Assembly: GCA_963767715.1 (NCBI GenBank)
Contig: CAVYFA010000005.1
Location: forward strand, 186,001-250,000
Direction: 5' to 3'
Length of the DNA stretch: 64,000 bases
Source: CAVSXS01 sp963767715
Lineage (GTDB): Bacteria > Chloroflexota > Ktedonobacteria > Ktedonobacterales > Ktedonobacteraceae
Each line of letters starts with the position of its first letter. Positions within the stretch are counted from its first letter, which is position 1. Under the pieces are notes generated by a model. It did no database searches and was not told the DNA's origin. It saw only the letters and a program-made list of their open reading frames with translations. A program made the translations under genes and the position numbers. This document shows positions 43,408 through 52,798 of this stretch, in pieces.

Positions 43408-44460
43408 ATGAACTCATGGAGTAAACGGCTTGGCTTGACTGCCAGCATTATCCTGTTAGTCATTCTCAGCGCCTGCGGTAGTAGCACCGGTGGCAGTGGC
43501 AATAGTGGCAGCAGTGGTGGGAGCAGCGGGCCGATATCGCTCAAGATTATGGTCGGTGGATTGAACAAACAGATCTATTTGCCGAACGAGCTTACTCAGC
43601 GGCTCGGCTACTTCTCGCAAGAAGGTCTGAATGTGACCTTGATCGACGAAGCGTCCGGGCAATCGGCAGAAGATGAAGTGCTGGCAGGCCAGGTAGACGC
43701 GGGTTCGGGGTCGTACAACCACACCATTGAGCTGCAGGCTGCCGGTAAGCAGATGGAGTGCGTAGTACAACTTAATGTCGCGCCGGGCGAGGCCGAAATG
43801 GTCTCTTCGAAGGAGGCTGGCACGATTACGTCCGCCAAAGACCTGGCCGGGAAGAACCTGGGTGTGACCGAGCTTGGCTCAGGCACGCAGACTCTGACCA
43901 CCGTGATCCTGCATAATGTAGGTATCAAAGCGGATCAGGTGCATTTCATCCCAGTAGGCGCCGGTGACACCTTCATCGCGGCGATGCAACAGGGCAAAAT
44001 CGATGCCGGTATGACTACCGAACCGACGATCTCGCGCCTGGTATCGAGCGGCGTCGGCAAAGTCCTGGTGGATCTGCGCACGCCGCAGTCAACCCAGGCT
44101 GCACTCGGCGGCCCGTACCCCTTCATCTGCGTCTTCATGCAGAACTCCTACGTCAACGCCCATAAAGACGTAGTGCAGAAGCTGGTCAACGCCTACGTCA
44201 AGACGCTGAAGTGGATGCATACCCATACTGCGGAGCAGATTTCCGACATGATGCCGCAAGACTACTACGCCGGGAACAAGAGTCTCTACGTGACAGCGCT
44301 GCAAAATCAGCTTGCCATCTTCAGCCCCGACGGCAATATGCCCGCCGGCGGCCCACAGTCGGTGTTGAACACTGAGAATGAGACCAACACGTCCGTGCAG
44401 GGCAAAACAATCAACCTCAACGCGACGTACACTAACCAGTTCACCAGCGCCGCGAGCTAG
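43408..44460 (+). CDS. ABC transporter substrate-binding lipoprotein (NMT1/SsuA-like)
   Basis: 350 residues from the ATG at 43408 (AAAAGGAG upstream); the frame is open further back but through the repeat. The signal peptide is LGLTASIILLVILSAC with the lipobox Cys, followed by a Ser/Gly linker. The mature domain is NMT1-like: LGYFSQEGLNVTLIDEASGQ, VDAGSGSYNHTIELQAAGK, KDLAGKNLGVTELGSGTQTL and KIDAGMTTEPTISRLV. It captures the substrate outside the cell for the two proteins upstream. The ligand (sulfonate, nitrate, or a pyrimidine precursor) cannot be told. Confidence 0.87.
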   Translation: MNSWSKRLGLTASIILLVILSACGSSTGGSGNSGSSGGSSGPISLKIMVGGLNKQIYLPNELTQRLGYFSQEGLNVTLIDEASGQSAEDEVLAGQVDAGSGSYNHTIELQAAGKQMECVVQLNVAPGEAEMVSSKEAGTITSAKDLAGKNLGVTELGSGTQTLTTVILHNVGIKADQVHFIPVGAGDTFIAAMQQGKIDAGMTTEPTISRLVSSGVGKVLVDLRTPQSTQAALGGPYPFICVFMQNSYVNAHKDVVQKLVNAYVKTLKWMHTHTAEQISDMMPQDYYAGNKSLYVTALQNQLAIFSPDGNMPAGGPQSVLNTENETNTSVQGKTINLNATYTNQFTSAAS

Positions 44461-44498
44461 CATTTATCGCGGTATGTTAGCCGCGCGAACGAGCGCCA

Positions 44499-44539
44499 GT
44501 TCGTGAAGGGCGACCGCAAGCGGTACGCCCTTCACGAAC
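44499..44539. terminator. Bidirectional hairpin between convergent genes
   Basis: GTTCGTGAAGGGCG (44499-44512) and CGCCCTTCACGAAC (44526-44539) are perfect arms around ACCG-CAAG-CGGT, so nearly the whole 41 bases pair. The centre GGGCGACCGCAAG is shared with the repeats near 54.7 and 55.6 kb. It lies in the 92-base gap between the receptor gene and the convergent regulator gene and could end transcription both ways. Confidence 0.55.
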
Positions 44540-44552
44540 CCTCTTGCGTTGC

Positions 44553-45257
44553 TCAATGCCTGAGCGCGGCAAAACGGTAGCCTACGCCCGGCTCGGTGAG
44601 CAGGTAGCGTGGATTGGCGGGATCAGATTCTAATTTCTGGCGCAAACGGTTGATGTATACCCGCAAATACTCAGCTTCACCACCGTATTCAGCGCCCCAG
44701 ATACTCTGCAGCAGCATGCGATGCGTTAGCACTTTGCCGGCGTGGGTAACAAGCTGTGCCATTACGGCGAACTCCGTTGGCGATAGCCGCACCTCTGCAC
44801 CGCGTAGTCGTACGATGTGGCCGACAAGGTCGATTTCTAGCTCGTCAAATTGCTTGATATCACCGCTGATCTGCGGTTTCTCCCATTGCGTGCGGCGCAG
44901 CACGGCACGCACGCGGGCTAGCAGTTCCTCGACTCCAAATGGCTTCGTCAGGTAATCGTCCGCGCCAAGATCGAGGGCTGCGACCTTGTCGCTCTCAGCG
45001 TCCAGCGCCGTCAGCACTATGATGGGGACGGCAGAGTGTTCGCGCACACGCCGGCAGACCTCCAACCCATCCATGCGCGGCATCATGATGTCCAGGATCA
45101 GCAGGTGGGGATTTTCTCGCTCCCACAAGGCAACCGCCTCCAACCCGTTGCTCGCCTCGAGCACGTCGAAGCCGCGAGCGCGCAGATTGCGGCAGACGAA
45201 ATCGCGCAGCACAATTTCATCTTCGGCGATTAAAATGCGTTTCGCCCGCGTCGTCAT
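44553..45257 (-). CDS. OmpR-family response regulator
   Basis: 234 residues. Receiver: ILIAEDEIVLRDFVC (acidic pair), LLILDIMMPRMDGLEVCRRV (phospho-acceptor Asp) and YLTKPFGVEELLARV (Lys). DNA-binding winged helix: VRLSPTEFAVMAQLVTHAGK, YLRVYINRLRQKLESDP and TEPGVGYRFA. The KdpE-like spacing is typical. The ATG overlaps the stop of the kinase gene (ATGA), so the two are co-translated. It may control the importer that ends 92 bases away. Confidence 0.92.
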   Translation of the reverse strand: MTTRAKRILIAEDEIVLRDFVCRNLRARGFDVLEASNGLEAVALWERENPHLLILDIMMPRMDGLEVCRRVREHSAVPIIVLTALDAESDKVAALDLGADDYLTKPFGVEELLARVRAVLRRTQWEKPQISGDIKQFDELEIDLVGHIVRLRGAEVRLSPTEFAVMAQLVTHAGKVLTHRMLLQSIWGAEYGGEAEYLRVYINRLRQKLESDPANPRYLLTEPGVGYRFAALRH

Positions 45258-48019
45258 GACGTTTCTTCTTTCCGCAATGAAATCTCTCTCGTCGTTTTGT
45301 CGAAGGATGCCGTAGCGGAGGCGGGTCTGACAGGCGCAGCGACCGGCAAGGAGAAGGAGATAGTCGTGCCTTTGAGGTTGCTCTCGGCCCAGATTGTGCC
45401 ACCGTGGGCCTCCACGAAGGCTTTGCAGATGGCGAGCCCCAGGCCGGTGCCACTAGCATGCTTTTGTCGCTCTTGACGCGCCCGGTAGAATCGCTCGAAG
45501 ACATGCGGCAACTCGTCCGGGGGAATGCCCGGGCCATTGTCCAATACAGAGACAATCACCAACTTCATCCTTCTTTTCGGCACTGATATAGCACTTCGCC
45601 TTCGCCATATGCCAGTGCGTTGGCCACTAGATTACGCAGAACCACCTCGATACGTGCGATGTCAACGTCGACCAGCGGTAGGCCGGCGGGAATGTTCGAA
45701 ATTAACACGCTGCCCGGTTGATTCTGCCGCTCGATAATCCTGGCAACGAGGTCCTGCAGCTCTGGCTGGACTTCGATTGAGGAGCAGCAGGCCTGCCTCC
45801 TGACGTGAGAGATCGAGCAGGTTGCTGACGAGTTGGGCCAGGCGGTCAGCTTCATCGCTGATGGTCTGGAGGAAATGGCGCTGGTCGGCAGGAGGCCAGG
45901 TAACGTCTTGTTGGAGCAGCGTCGAGGCATGGCCCTTGATGGCGGCAAGAGGCGTGCGCAGTTCGTGACCGACGGCAGCCAGCAGGGCGGATTTGAACTC
46001 GTCGATCTCACGTTCGCGCGTCACATCGCGCAGCAGAAGGCCACGCCCGATGACCTGCCCCGACTCGTCGCCCACATCGAAGAGCCGCAGATGAATGGCG
46101 CGGCGCCGGCCATCGCGCCTGATCTCAACAACCACTTCCATTACAGCCATCGATTCGGCCTGAGCCAGGGCCTGCTCGCAATGCTCGGGATCAACTGCCG
46201 AAGCGCGCAGCGCGCCGTAGAGTTCGCTGATGGAGTGGCCCTCTAACATCCCGGCGGGTAGGCCAACAATGGCGCTCGTCCCGGCACTCGCGTACAGCAC
46301 CGTCCCATCAATGCCGGTCAGCAGCAGCGCGTCGCTCATACTGCCCATGATAGCTTCCAGCTTGTGTTTTTCGTCTGAAGCCTGCCGGTACAATCGCTCG
46401 TTCTCCTGCGCCACCTCGTGCAGCCGCTCATCGCTGCGCTCGTAGAGCACGGCGTGTTCCCACGCCAGCGTGGCATAGTTGGCGAATGTCAAGAGCAGAT
46501 CGATCTCGTTCTGATTGAAGGGCTGCGGTTTAGTTCGGTGCACCAGCAGCACGACGCTACCCGCGTGGCGGCTGATGATCGGGATGGCCAGCACGGCGCG
46601 GAAGCCTTCATCGTAGGAGAACGACGGCAGTTCCGGGCCAAGCAGCCTTTGGACCGGTTTCCCGTCGCGCATCGCCAGCACTGCCGAGGAACTGATGTTT
46701 TCAGGTGAGAGTGAGAGCGCATAGTCGTACCGTTTAGAATGGCCATCGCTGACCATTACGCGCAGCACACCCTGCTCATCCGGCAAAAGCACGGCAGCAG
46801 CCTGCACATCCACCAGCCGGCGCACCTCGCCAATGATCTTTCTGACGACGGCATGGGGATCGAGCGATCCAACGACAGCATTCGATGTTTCGAGCAGCGT
46901 GTGCAATTCGCCCAGTTTCTCTATCCCGTCGCGTTCCAGGCGTACTAACGAGCGTGCCAGGTAGCCCACCTCATCGTCACGCTCAGCAACGACGGTCGCA
47001 TGCACCGGGATGGATTCCTCCGATTCCGGGAGGGTCTGATGCTGCACGGCGAGTGTATGCAGCGGGCGAATGACCCGGCGGTAGAGCATAAGCCAGAACA
47101 ACAGACCGCCAAAGGCGAAGAGCAGAGCAGCCGCCAGCAACCAGATATGCAGTTGATTGACGACTGCCAGGGCCTGGCTGGTAGGCCGCTCCACAACGAC
47201 GGCCCAGCCAAAATTAGGGACGGGAACCGAGCTGAACAACCATTGACTGCCATCTGGCCCAGGCCCCAGGCTTGAGTTCACTCGGCCTTGCAAGGCCTGA
47301 TCGGCCCCTGGCAGCTCATTGAGCACCATATCAAGGATGCGATAGTTTTGGGGCGTGGCGACAAGCTCGCCTCGATCATCGATAATGCTGATCATCAACT
47401 GCCGATCTTGCTCTTGCTGCGCGTTTACAACATTCGTCAGGGGAATACTAAGCGTATTTAGCGAGACGTTAGCCGTGACGATACCGATCGGATCCACTTG
47501 ATCGGGGATATGTACAGCGTAGGCAATGATGACGCCCGCGTTCAGTGTTGTTGCATTGGCGAGAGTCCCTTGCGGTGGGATGATACCCACCTCGAAGACC
47601 GGGACATTGCGTGTGCGGGCTTGCTGAACAACTCCAGGTGGCGAAAATTCAGCCGGGAGATTGGGCTGGCACGGCGAGCAGGAAAGTATGAAGCCAAATG
47701 GGTCGAGCCAGTATGCCTGGCTTACATCACTGTGTGCCGCCTGGTAGTCAATGAGGATATTCTTTATCGTCTCCAGTGAACCGGCCTTTTCCACAAGCTT
47801 GCCCAACTGGACGACTTCATGTTCAGCGTCGCTCAGTTGAATGCTGGTATTGAGCGCAATCTCCTGCGCCAGCGCCTGGTCAGAGGCCTGCACGTCATCG
47901 CGCAGGTGCTGCTCCACGACTGCGTTGACCACTATAGCGCCGATCAACACGACCAGCACAAAGAGCAGGTACACACTCAATAGCTGTATCAGGAGCGAAC
48001 GGCGCACAAAACGCAGCAT
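45254..48019 (-). pseudogene. Membrane sensor histidine kinase with two compensating frameshifts
   Basis: The span is 922 codons. From 48019 (GGGGAG upstream) the order is: membrane helix, Cache-like extracellular domain (~35-270), second helix (LHIWLLAAALLFAFGGLLFWL), HAMP, GAF (~385-530), PAS (~570-680), then HisKA GHELRTPLAAIKGH. Near 45777-45790 coding shifts frame. The next ~200 bases give VQPELQDLVARI and the N box LRNLVANALAYGEGE. Near 45583-45600 coding returns to the first frame with VLDNGPGIPPDELPHVFERF and GTGLGLAICKAF. As written, the protein stops at 45662 without its ATPase domain. Sequencing errors are as likely as decay. Confidence 0.8.
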
Positions 48020-48138
48020 GGCAGTACTCCCCGGTGAGTTCTGTCGGGTGATCCTCCTGAGACATTCACAGATCTTTGGGGATCCCGTCTACTCAGCCTT
48101 TGATGTGCTTCAGTCGTGTGCAGAAAATATATGGGTGT

Positions 48139-48147
48139 ATTATACCA
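48139..48147 (-). promoter_or_regulatory. Extended -10 promoter of the kinase-regulator operon
   Basis: Minus-strand TGGTATAAT about 120 bases before the kinase ATG at 48019, identical to boxes at 7696 and 63930. Confidence 0.45.
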
Positions 48148-48235
48148 TTCTGAGAAGACAATAAGCTCGCTTTGAGCAGGAAAAGGAAGCTATAGAGCAG
48201 GAGGGAAAGGAAGAACATTCTCGTATAGAGAGGTG

Positions 48236-48572
48236 CTATGAAAGTTTCAGATAATTTCCAGATGGACTAATATAAGCAGGAAGATAATCTCCACACTGGC
48301 ACATCGGTAAACCATTCTTTGTTTCGCTTCTAATAGAATAGGTTGCTGCAGTATGAGGATCAGTCCATTCACTAATCACCTCATAGTGCCATCCTCTAGA
48401 TGTCCACATAGAGAAATCCTTGAAAAGCAGAATCTTCCCAGGAACGTACCTGGATCACTTTTGCCATGACGAGTTTTCCTGTGTGCCTGATGCGATATCG
48501 TTTCCATTGGCTGGTGATAAGCAAACTAGCTCCCAGTAAACACAAACCGGTCAAGAACAGCAAGTTCAGCAT
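48236..48572 (-). pseudogene. Small DUF3592-like membrane protein, frameshifted
   Basis: Minus strand, ATG at 48572 with GAGGAG upstream. The first frame gives MLNLLFLTGLCLLGASLLIT (one membrane helix) and VMAKVIQVRSWEDSAF. The frame then shifts near 48412-48428. The second frame gives RGWHYEVISEWTDPHTAATY and YLPAYISPSGNYLKLS up to the TAG at 48236. Joined, this is a protein of about 112 residues resembling short DUF3592-type membrane proteins (WEVxAEWTDPxTGxxY, from memory). Each half is under 65 residues, so simple ORF calling would miss it. Function unknown. Confidence 0.6.
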
Positions 48573-48666
48573 CTCATAGACTCCTCATGAGGAAGCGCGT
48601 CATATACTCTACATACTGTAGTAGACGTTCCTGCATAGTGATTTTACAATGAGGCTTTCTAAAGAC

Positions 48667-48699
48667 TTGACAGACCCTTCCCCGAGTTCGTTCTATATT
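48667..48699 (+). promoter_or_regulatory. Possible promoter of the Ser/Thr kinase gene
   Basis: A perfect TTGACA at 48667-48672 is followed by an AT-rich TTCTATATTTATAT stretch. No -10 at exactly 17 bases stands out; TTCTAT lies 18 bases on. Confidence 0.35.
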
Positions 48700-48748
48700 T
48701 ATATGGCAAAATCATTAAGAAAACTATGCATGGGAAGTGAGCGTCGTA

Positions 48749-50776
48749 ATGCCTGAACTGGAGGGCAAAACCCTTGGCCGCTATGAACTGCGTCGGCTGA
48801 TCGGTAAGGGAGGGATGGCGAACGTCTACGAGGCCTTCGATGCGCTGCGTGGGCAGGTGATCGCCGTGAAAGTCTTCAAGCGCGAGGACGAGGAGCTGCT
48901 GCGCCGGTTCCTGCGCGAGGCGCAGCTCATGTCCTCGTTACAGGGCCATCACCTCGTTCCCATATATGACTCCGGTACGGCGCTGCTGGACAATGCCCTG
49001 CACTACTACATCGCCATGCCCTATATGGAGGGTGGCACGCTGCGGGTGCGAATTCGCCGCAGCCCGATGGCGCTGGATGAAGCCTGCCGCGCGATCGGCA
49101 GCATAGCAGACGCGCTTGATTATATTCACAGCAGGGGCATCATTCATCGTGACATCAAGGCCTCGAATGTTCTGATCGGAGGCGATGGCGACTACTACCT
49201 CACGGATTTTGGCATCGCGCGCATCACGGATGACCTGACGCATCTGACTACGACGGGCAACGTGCTTGGCACCGTCGATTATGTCGCGCCCGAGCTATTC
49301 GAGCTTGACCGCAAGGCCGACGCGCTCAGCGACCTCTACTCGCTGGGCATCCTGCTCTACGAGATGGTCACGGGGCGCCTGCCCTTTGTCGCCGAAAATC
49401 AGATTGCCCTGGTTTCCATGCACATACGCTATCGGCCGCCCGCACCGCGCAGCATCATCTCCAGCATACCGCCGCAGGTGGAGCAGGTGATGTTGAAGGC
49501 GCTGGAGAAGAGGCCGGAACAGCGCTACCAGAGCGCGAAGGAACTGGCCGATGCCTTTTGCAATGCGGTCTCATACGAGGGGCCTCCCGAAGCGCAAAGC
49601 GACGCAGCAGAGGCAGCCATTGCAGCGGCCCCGGCATTCAGACCCGACCAGTTGATCTTATCTGCACCGCCTGCTGATGGAGTAGGGGCAGCATCCCAGG
49701 AGCGGCCATCACCGCTTGAAGCCGGTACGATAGGCTTCGCTCCTCCGGCATACGGGCGCAGCGACCAGGCGGCGCATGCGCCTTATCCTGAGCAGCCTCT
49801 TCCCTCGCCACCATTCTCCGCGCCCGCGTTCCAGCCAGCTTCAGCGCCCTGGTCACAGCCCGAGTCGCCTGGCAGGCAGAAGCCGTTCTACCGGAGCGCC
49901 TGGTTTGCCTTGCTCGTCGCGTTTCTGGCCCTGGTCATTATCGGGGGCTCGATTAGCGCGCTCTATCTGCCGCGCCCAGGCAGCGGAACCGGTCAGAAGA
50001 ATGGAACAGCAAGCCCGGCTGCGACCGGCGCAGCTACAACTGCTCCATCGCCGACCGCCACACCGAATCTGACGGCCACCGCCCTGGCTGCCCAGAATGC
50101 CACCGCGACGGCCCAGGCACAGGCGAGCGCGACGACCATAGCCCGGGCTACGGCTACCGCAGCAGCCCGGGCCAGCGCGACGGCGGGCGTCATCGCCACG
50201 GCTACCTCGGGTCAGGCGGCTTACCAGGATGCGCTCAATGATGCCAACAACTCCGCGACTGCTGCCGCAGGTTGGGACATGAGCGACAATTGCGCGTTTA
50301 AGTCCGACGGCTATCATGACACCACAACCGCCAGTTTACAGGGCTGCAAGGAAGCCAATAACACCTACACGAATGGAGCGATCACCGTCGTTATGCATCT
50401 CAACAGCGGGCAAGCGGGCGGCCTTTTCTTTCGCATGAATGCGCCAGTCTTTCTGTTTGGTGGCTATACGGGTTACCTGTTCGAAGTTGACAGCACAGGG
50501 CGCTACCGCGTACTGAGCTCGGGAAACTTTAACAACGGCTCCAACGTTTTGCAGGACTGGACGACATCGAGTGCAATGCGCAAAGGCAGCGCGAGCAATA
50601 CCTTGCAGCTCATCATGCGCGGCAGCGATTTCTACCTGTATGCTAATGGAGCTTACCTGACGCATGTGAACGATAGCAGCTATTCCTCGGGCCAGATCGC
50701 CTTCCTCGCGAGGAGCGATGGCACAACCCCGGCGGATCTAGTTTATAGCAATCTGGCAGTATACCCTTCATCATAA
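48749..50776 (+). CDS. Receptor serine/threonine protein kinase with extracellular beta-sandwich domain
   Basis: 675 residues from the ATG at 48749 (GGGAAGTGAG upstream; a GTG at 48737 is possible). The kinase domain spans ~8-270: GKGGMANVYEAFD, AVKVF Lys, HRDIKASNVL (catalytic Asp), TDFGIAR and a threonine-rich activation loop. A Pro/Ala linker leads to one membrane helix at ~383-405. An Ala/Thr-rich low-complexity stalk (TATAQAQASATTIARATA) follows. The last ~165 residues form a beta-sandwich like DUF1080/LamG folds, with conserved Cys in SDNCAF and LQGC. It would sense a surface or sugar-like ligand and phosphorylate cytoplasmic targets. A paralogue lies at 52799. Confidence 0.9.
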   Translation: MPELEGKTLGRYELRRLIGKGGMANVYEAFDALRGQVIAVKVFKREDEELLRRFLREAQLMSSLQGHHLVPIYDSGTALLDNALHYYIAMPYMEGGTLRVRIRRSPMALDEACRAIGSIADALDYIHSRGIIHRDIKASNVLIGGDGDYYLTDFGIARITDDLTHLTTTGNVLGTVDYVAPELFELDRKADALSDLYSLGILLYEMVTGRLPFVAENQIALVSMHIRYRPPAPRSIISSIPPQVEQVMLKALEKRPEQRYQSAKELADAFCNAVSYEGPPEAQSDAAEAAIAAAPAFRPDQLILSAPPADGVGAASQERPSPLEAGTIGFAPPAYGRSDQAAHAPYPEQPLPSPPFSAPAFQPASAPWSQPESPGRQKPFYRSAWFALLVAFLALVIIGGSISALYLPRPGSGTGQKNGTASPAATGAATTAPSPTATPNLTATALAAQNATATAQAQASATTIARATATAAARASATAGVIATATSGQAAYQDALNDANNSATAAAGWDMSDNCAFKSDGYHDTTTASLQGCKEANNTYTNGAITVVMHLNSGQAGGLFFRMNAPVFLFGGYTGYLFEVDSTGRYRVLSSGNFNNGSNVLQDWTTSSAMRKGSASNTLQLIMRGSDFYLYANGAYLTHVNDSSYSSGQIAFLARSDGTTPADLVYSNLAVYPSS

Positions 50777-50894
50777 ATCCTGGCCTGATTTTCCGGGACT
50801 GAACCATTTCGGGTGGCAGACACGTGTAATGCATAGTGGTCATTTCGGTTAATACCGAACAGGCGAGATATAACGAACGAAGGAGAAGCTCTTG

Positions 50895-51374
50895 ATGGAT
50901 GGCCTGCGTGTCGAACCTCTTGCCCAAAAAGCGAAGACAAAGATCACCGTTCTTATAGTCGGGCTCGAACATGGGCTCGCTGAGAGCCTCGTTCAAGATA
51001 TCCAGTTGTTGCTCCCGGCGCGTGTGGTGCTCGTGAGGACGGGTGAAGATGCACTGCTTGTATCAAAAGCGGTCACTCCAGAACTGCTGCTGTTTGATTA
51101 TGATCTGCCGGGAATAAACGGGCTTCAGATGTACGAACACTTCACCTGTGTGGAGCGGTTGAGACGGGTTCCGGCTCTGATGGTCGAGACGGAGGATAAC
51201 AGCAGCACCGGGTTGTATCCGTGGCTTGTGCGGCTGAAGAAACCGGTTGATCCCATCGTACTTTTCACCCTCCTGCGAGGACTGCTTCCGACTGCTCCGA
51301 AAGGGCCGCTTCAGAGGTGTGTCTACGCTCGCGCGGATGCTGAGAGTACTGAAGAGGAGATGTTCGTGTGGTAG
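50895..51374 (+). CDS. Degenerate receiver-domain protein
   Basis: 159 residues from the ATG at 50895 with GAAGGAGAAG upstream. The receiver fold is readable: ITVLIVGLEHGLAESLVQDI, LLLFDYDLPGINGLQMYEHF (phospho-acceptor Asp) and RLKKPVDPIVLFTLL (Lys). The first-strand acidic pair that binds Mg is missing (VGLEHG instead of VDDxxx). It may be phosphorylated poorly or work without phosphate. It has no output domain. It lies 120 bases after one Ser/Thr kinase gene. Confidence 0.75.
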   Translation: MDGLRVEPLAQKAKTKITVLIVGLEHGLAESLVQDIQLLLPARVVLVRTGEDALLVSKAVTPELLLFDYDLPGINGLQMYEHFTCVERLRRVPALMVETEDNSSTGLYPWLVRLKKPVDPIVLFTLLRGLLPTAPKGPLQRCVYARADAESTEEEMFVW

Positions 51375-51413
51375 CGAGTGCCGCATTCTTCTGGCCTATC
51401 ACACTGTCCTCCT

Positions 51414-52532
51414 TCATCCCCACCAGAACGAGACGGCGATAATGCAGTAAAGCCCTATCAGGGTTAATCCCTCGAGCCAGTTTGACTCGCCATCATAAAT
51501 AATGACGGCGCTCAAGATAGCTGTGAGGCCCAGCGCAGCCACGAGCAGTGGAGCAAGCACCAGTGTAAGGTGTGTTCCGCCTATCACGAAGCTGAGCAGC
51601 ACCAGTACAGGAATAAGTCCTAAGGCTACCTGGAGTGAACTGTTCAAGATCACGCTGATGGCGAAATCCGCCTGGTTACGCAGGGCAAATTGCACGCCGA
51701 CCACGTTCTCTACCGCATTTCCCGCCAGCGCAACGATGACCAGGCCCGTAAACGCCGGTGAGATGTGCAGGAAAGTGATGGCCGGGGTCAAGGCGTTCAC
51801 GAACCAGTCGGAGACAAATGCCGAGCCTACGCCTGCCCCGACCAGCAGAGCGATGGCAAGCCAGATTGGCCAGGATGGTGTCACTTCAGACGACTCTTTG
51901 GGCAGGTGCATCGGCCCGCCTTTGAGTGACATGGGTATGCTGGCGATAAAGACGACCAGCAGAATACCTGCGCAGACCACGCTCAGCGCCTCTTCGTGTC
52001 CCGCGGCGGGCGTGTGGAGAAACGCGACCAGGGTGGGTATCGCCAGGGCCGCGACCGCCAGGAGCGTCAGGTTCGCGATCATGCGAGGCGTATCGGACGC
52101 GAAACGCTGCGCGCCGTTTTTCAATCCGCCCAGGAAAAATGCCAGGCCGAGCACGAATAAACTGTTGCCCAGAATTGAACCGACCAGCGCTGCCTGGACG
52201 ACGCTGATCAACCCTGCACGCAGGGCAAAGATGCCCACGAAGAGTTCAGGTAAGTTGCCGAGCGCGGATTGTAGGACGCCGGTCGCGCCAGATCCAAGAT
52301 ATGAGCCTAGCTGGTCCGTTGACGCTCCTACCAGGGCTGCCAGGAGCGCAAGCGCGCCACCCGCCACGATAAACGTCACAACCGAGTTAGCTTGAATCCC
52401 AGAAAATAGACCGGCCAGCACACTCAAGACGAGCGATCCCCCAATTATCGCCCAGGTACCCCAGCTCGGCGTTGCCGTACTGTTTTTCACCTTCGTGGGG
52501 GGCGTATCTTCAGCCTCGGAGATGTTTTTCAT
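51414..52532 (-). CDS. Ca2+/H+ antiporter (CaCA superfamily)
   Basis: 372 residues with about 11 membrane helices. The two alpha repeats are present: GVLQSALGNLPELFVGIFAL and, in the second half, GNAVENVVGVQFALRNQADF with ISVILNSSLQVALGLIP. These correspond to GNATEL and GNAAEH regions of CAX/ChaA/YfkE exchangers. It exports Ca2+ (or Na+/K+) against protons. The acidic Glu in each repeat is kept. The ATG follows GAGGATAT. It faces the receiver gene. Confidence 0.88.
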   Translation of the reverse strand: MKNISEAEDTPPTKVKNSTATPSWGTWAIIGGSLVLSVLAGLFSGIQANSVVTFIVAGGALALLAALVGASTDQLGSYLGSGATGVLQSALGNLPELFVGIFALRAGLISVVQAALVGSILGNSLFVLGLAFFLGGLKNGAQRFASDTPRMIANLTLLAVAALAIPTLVAFLHTPAAGHEEALSVVCAGILLVVFIASIPMSLKGGPMHLPKESSEVTPSWPIWLAIALLVGAGVGSAFVSDWFVNALTPAITFLHISPAFTGLVIVALAGNAVENVVGVQFALRNQADFAISVILNSSLQVALGLIPVLVLLSFVIGGTHLTLVLAPLLVAALGLTAILSAVIIYDGESNWLEGLTLIGLYCIIAVSFWWG

Positions 52533-52740
52533 ATATCCTCTTGTTTAGACTGAACCTCTTTCGATGGGTATGCTTTATTATAAAGTAGTATAAGGGTCTG
52601 TAGCACAAAAATACATCCCTATTTGTACCAGTTTTTCGACCGTACTGTTTTTCATCATCGCGGCGACGGCAGTGATGGGTATGTAGAGGATGAAAGAGCG
52701 AGGAACTTTACTCTACCGGCTTTCGCCTGGCTGATTCCTG

Positions 52741-52749
52741 TGCTATACT
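52741..52749 (+). promoter_or_regulatory. Extended -10 promoter of the second Ser/Thr kinase
   Basis: TGCTATACT: TGn followed by TATACT, 50 bases before the ATG. Confidence 0.4.
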
Positions 52750-52798
52750 CATCAAAGCTTGTGAATGTTTGCTTGCCCGGGCATAATGGGGGGAAGTG

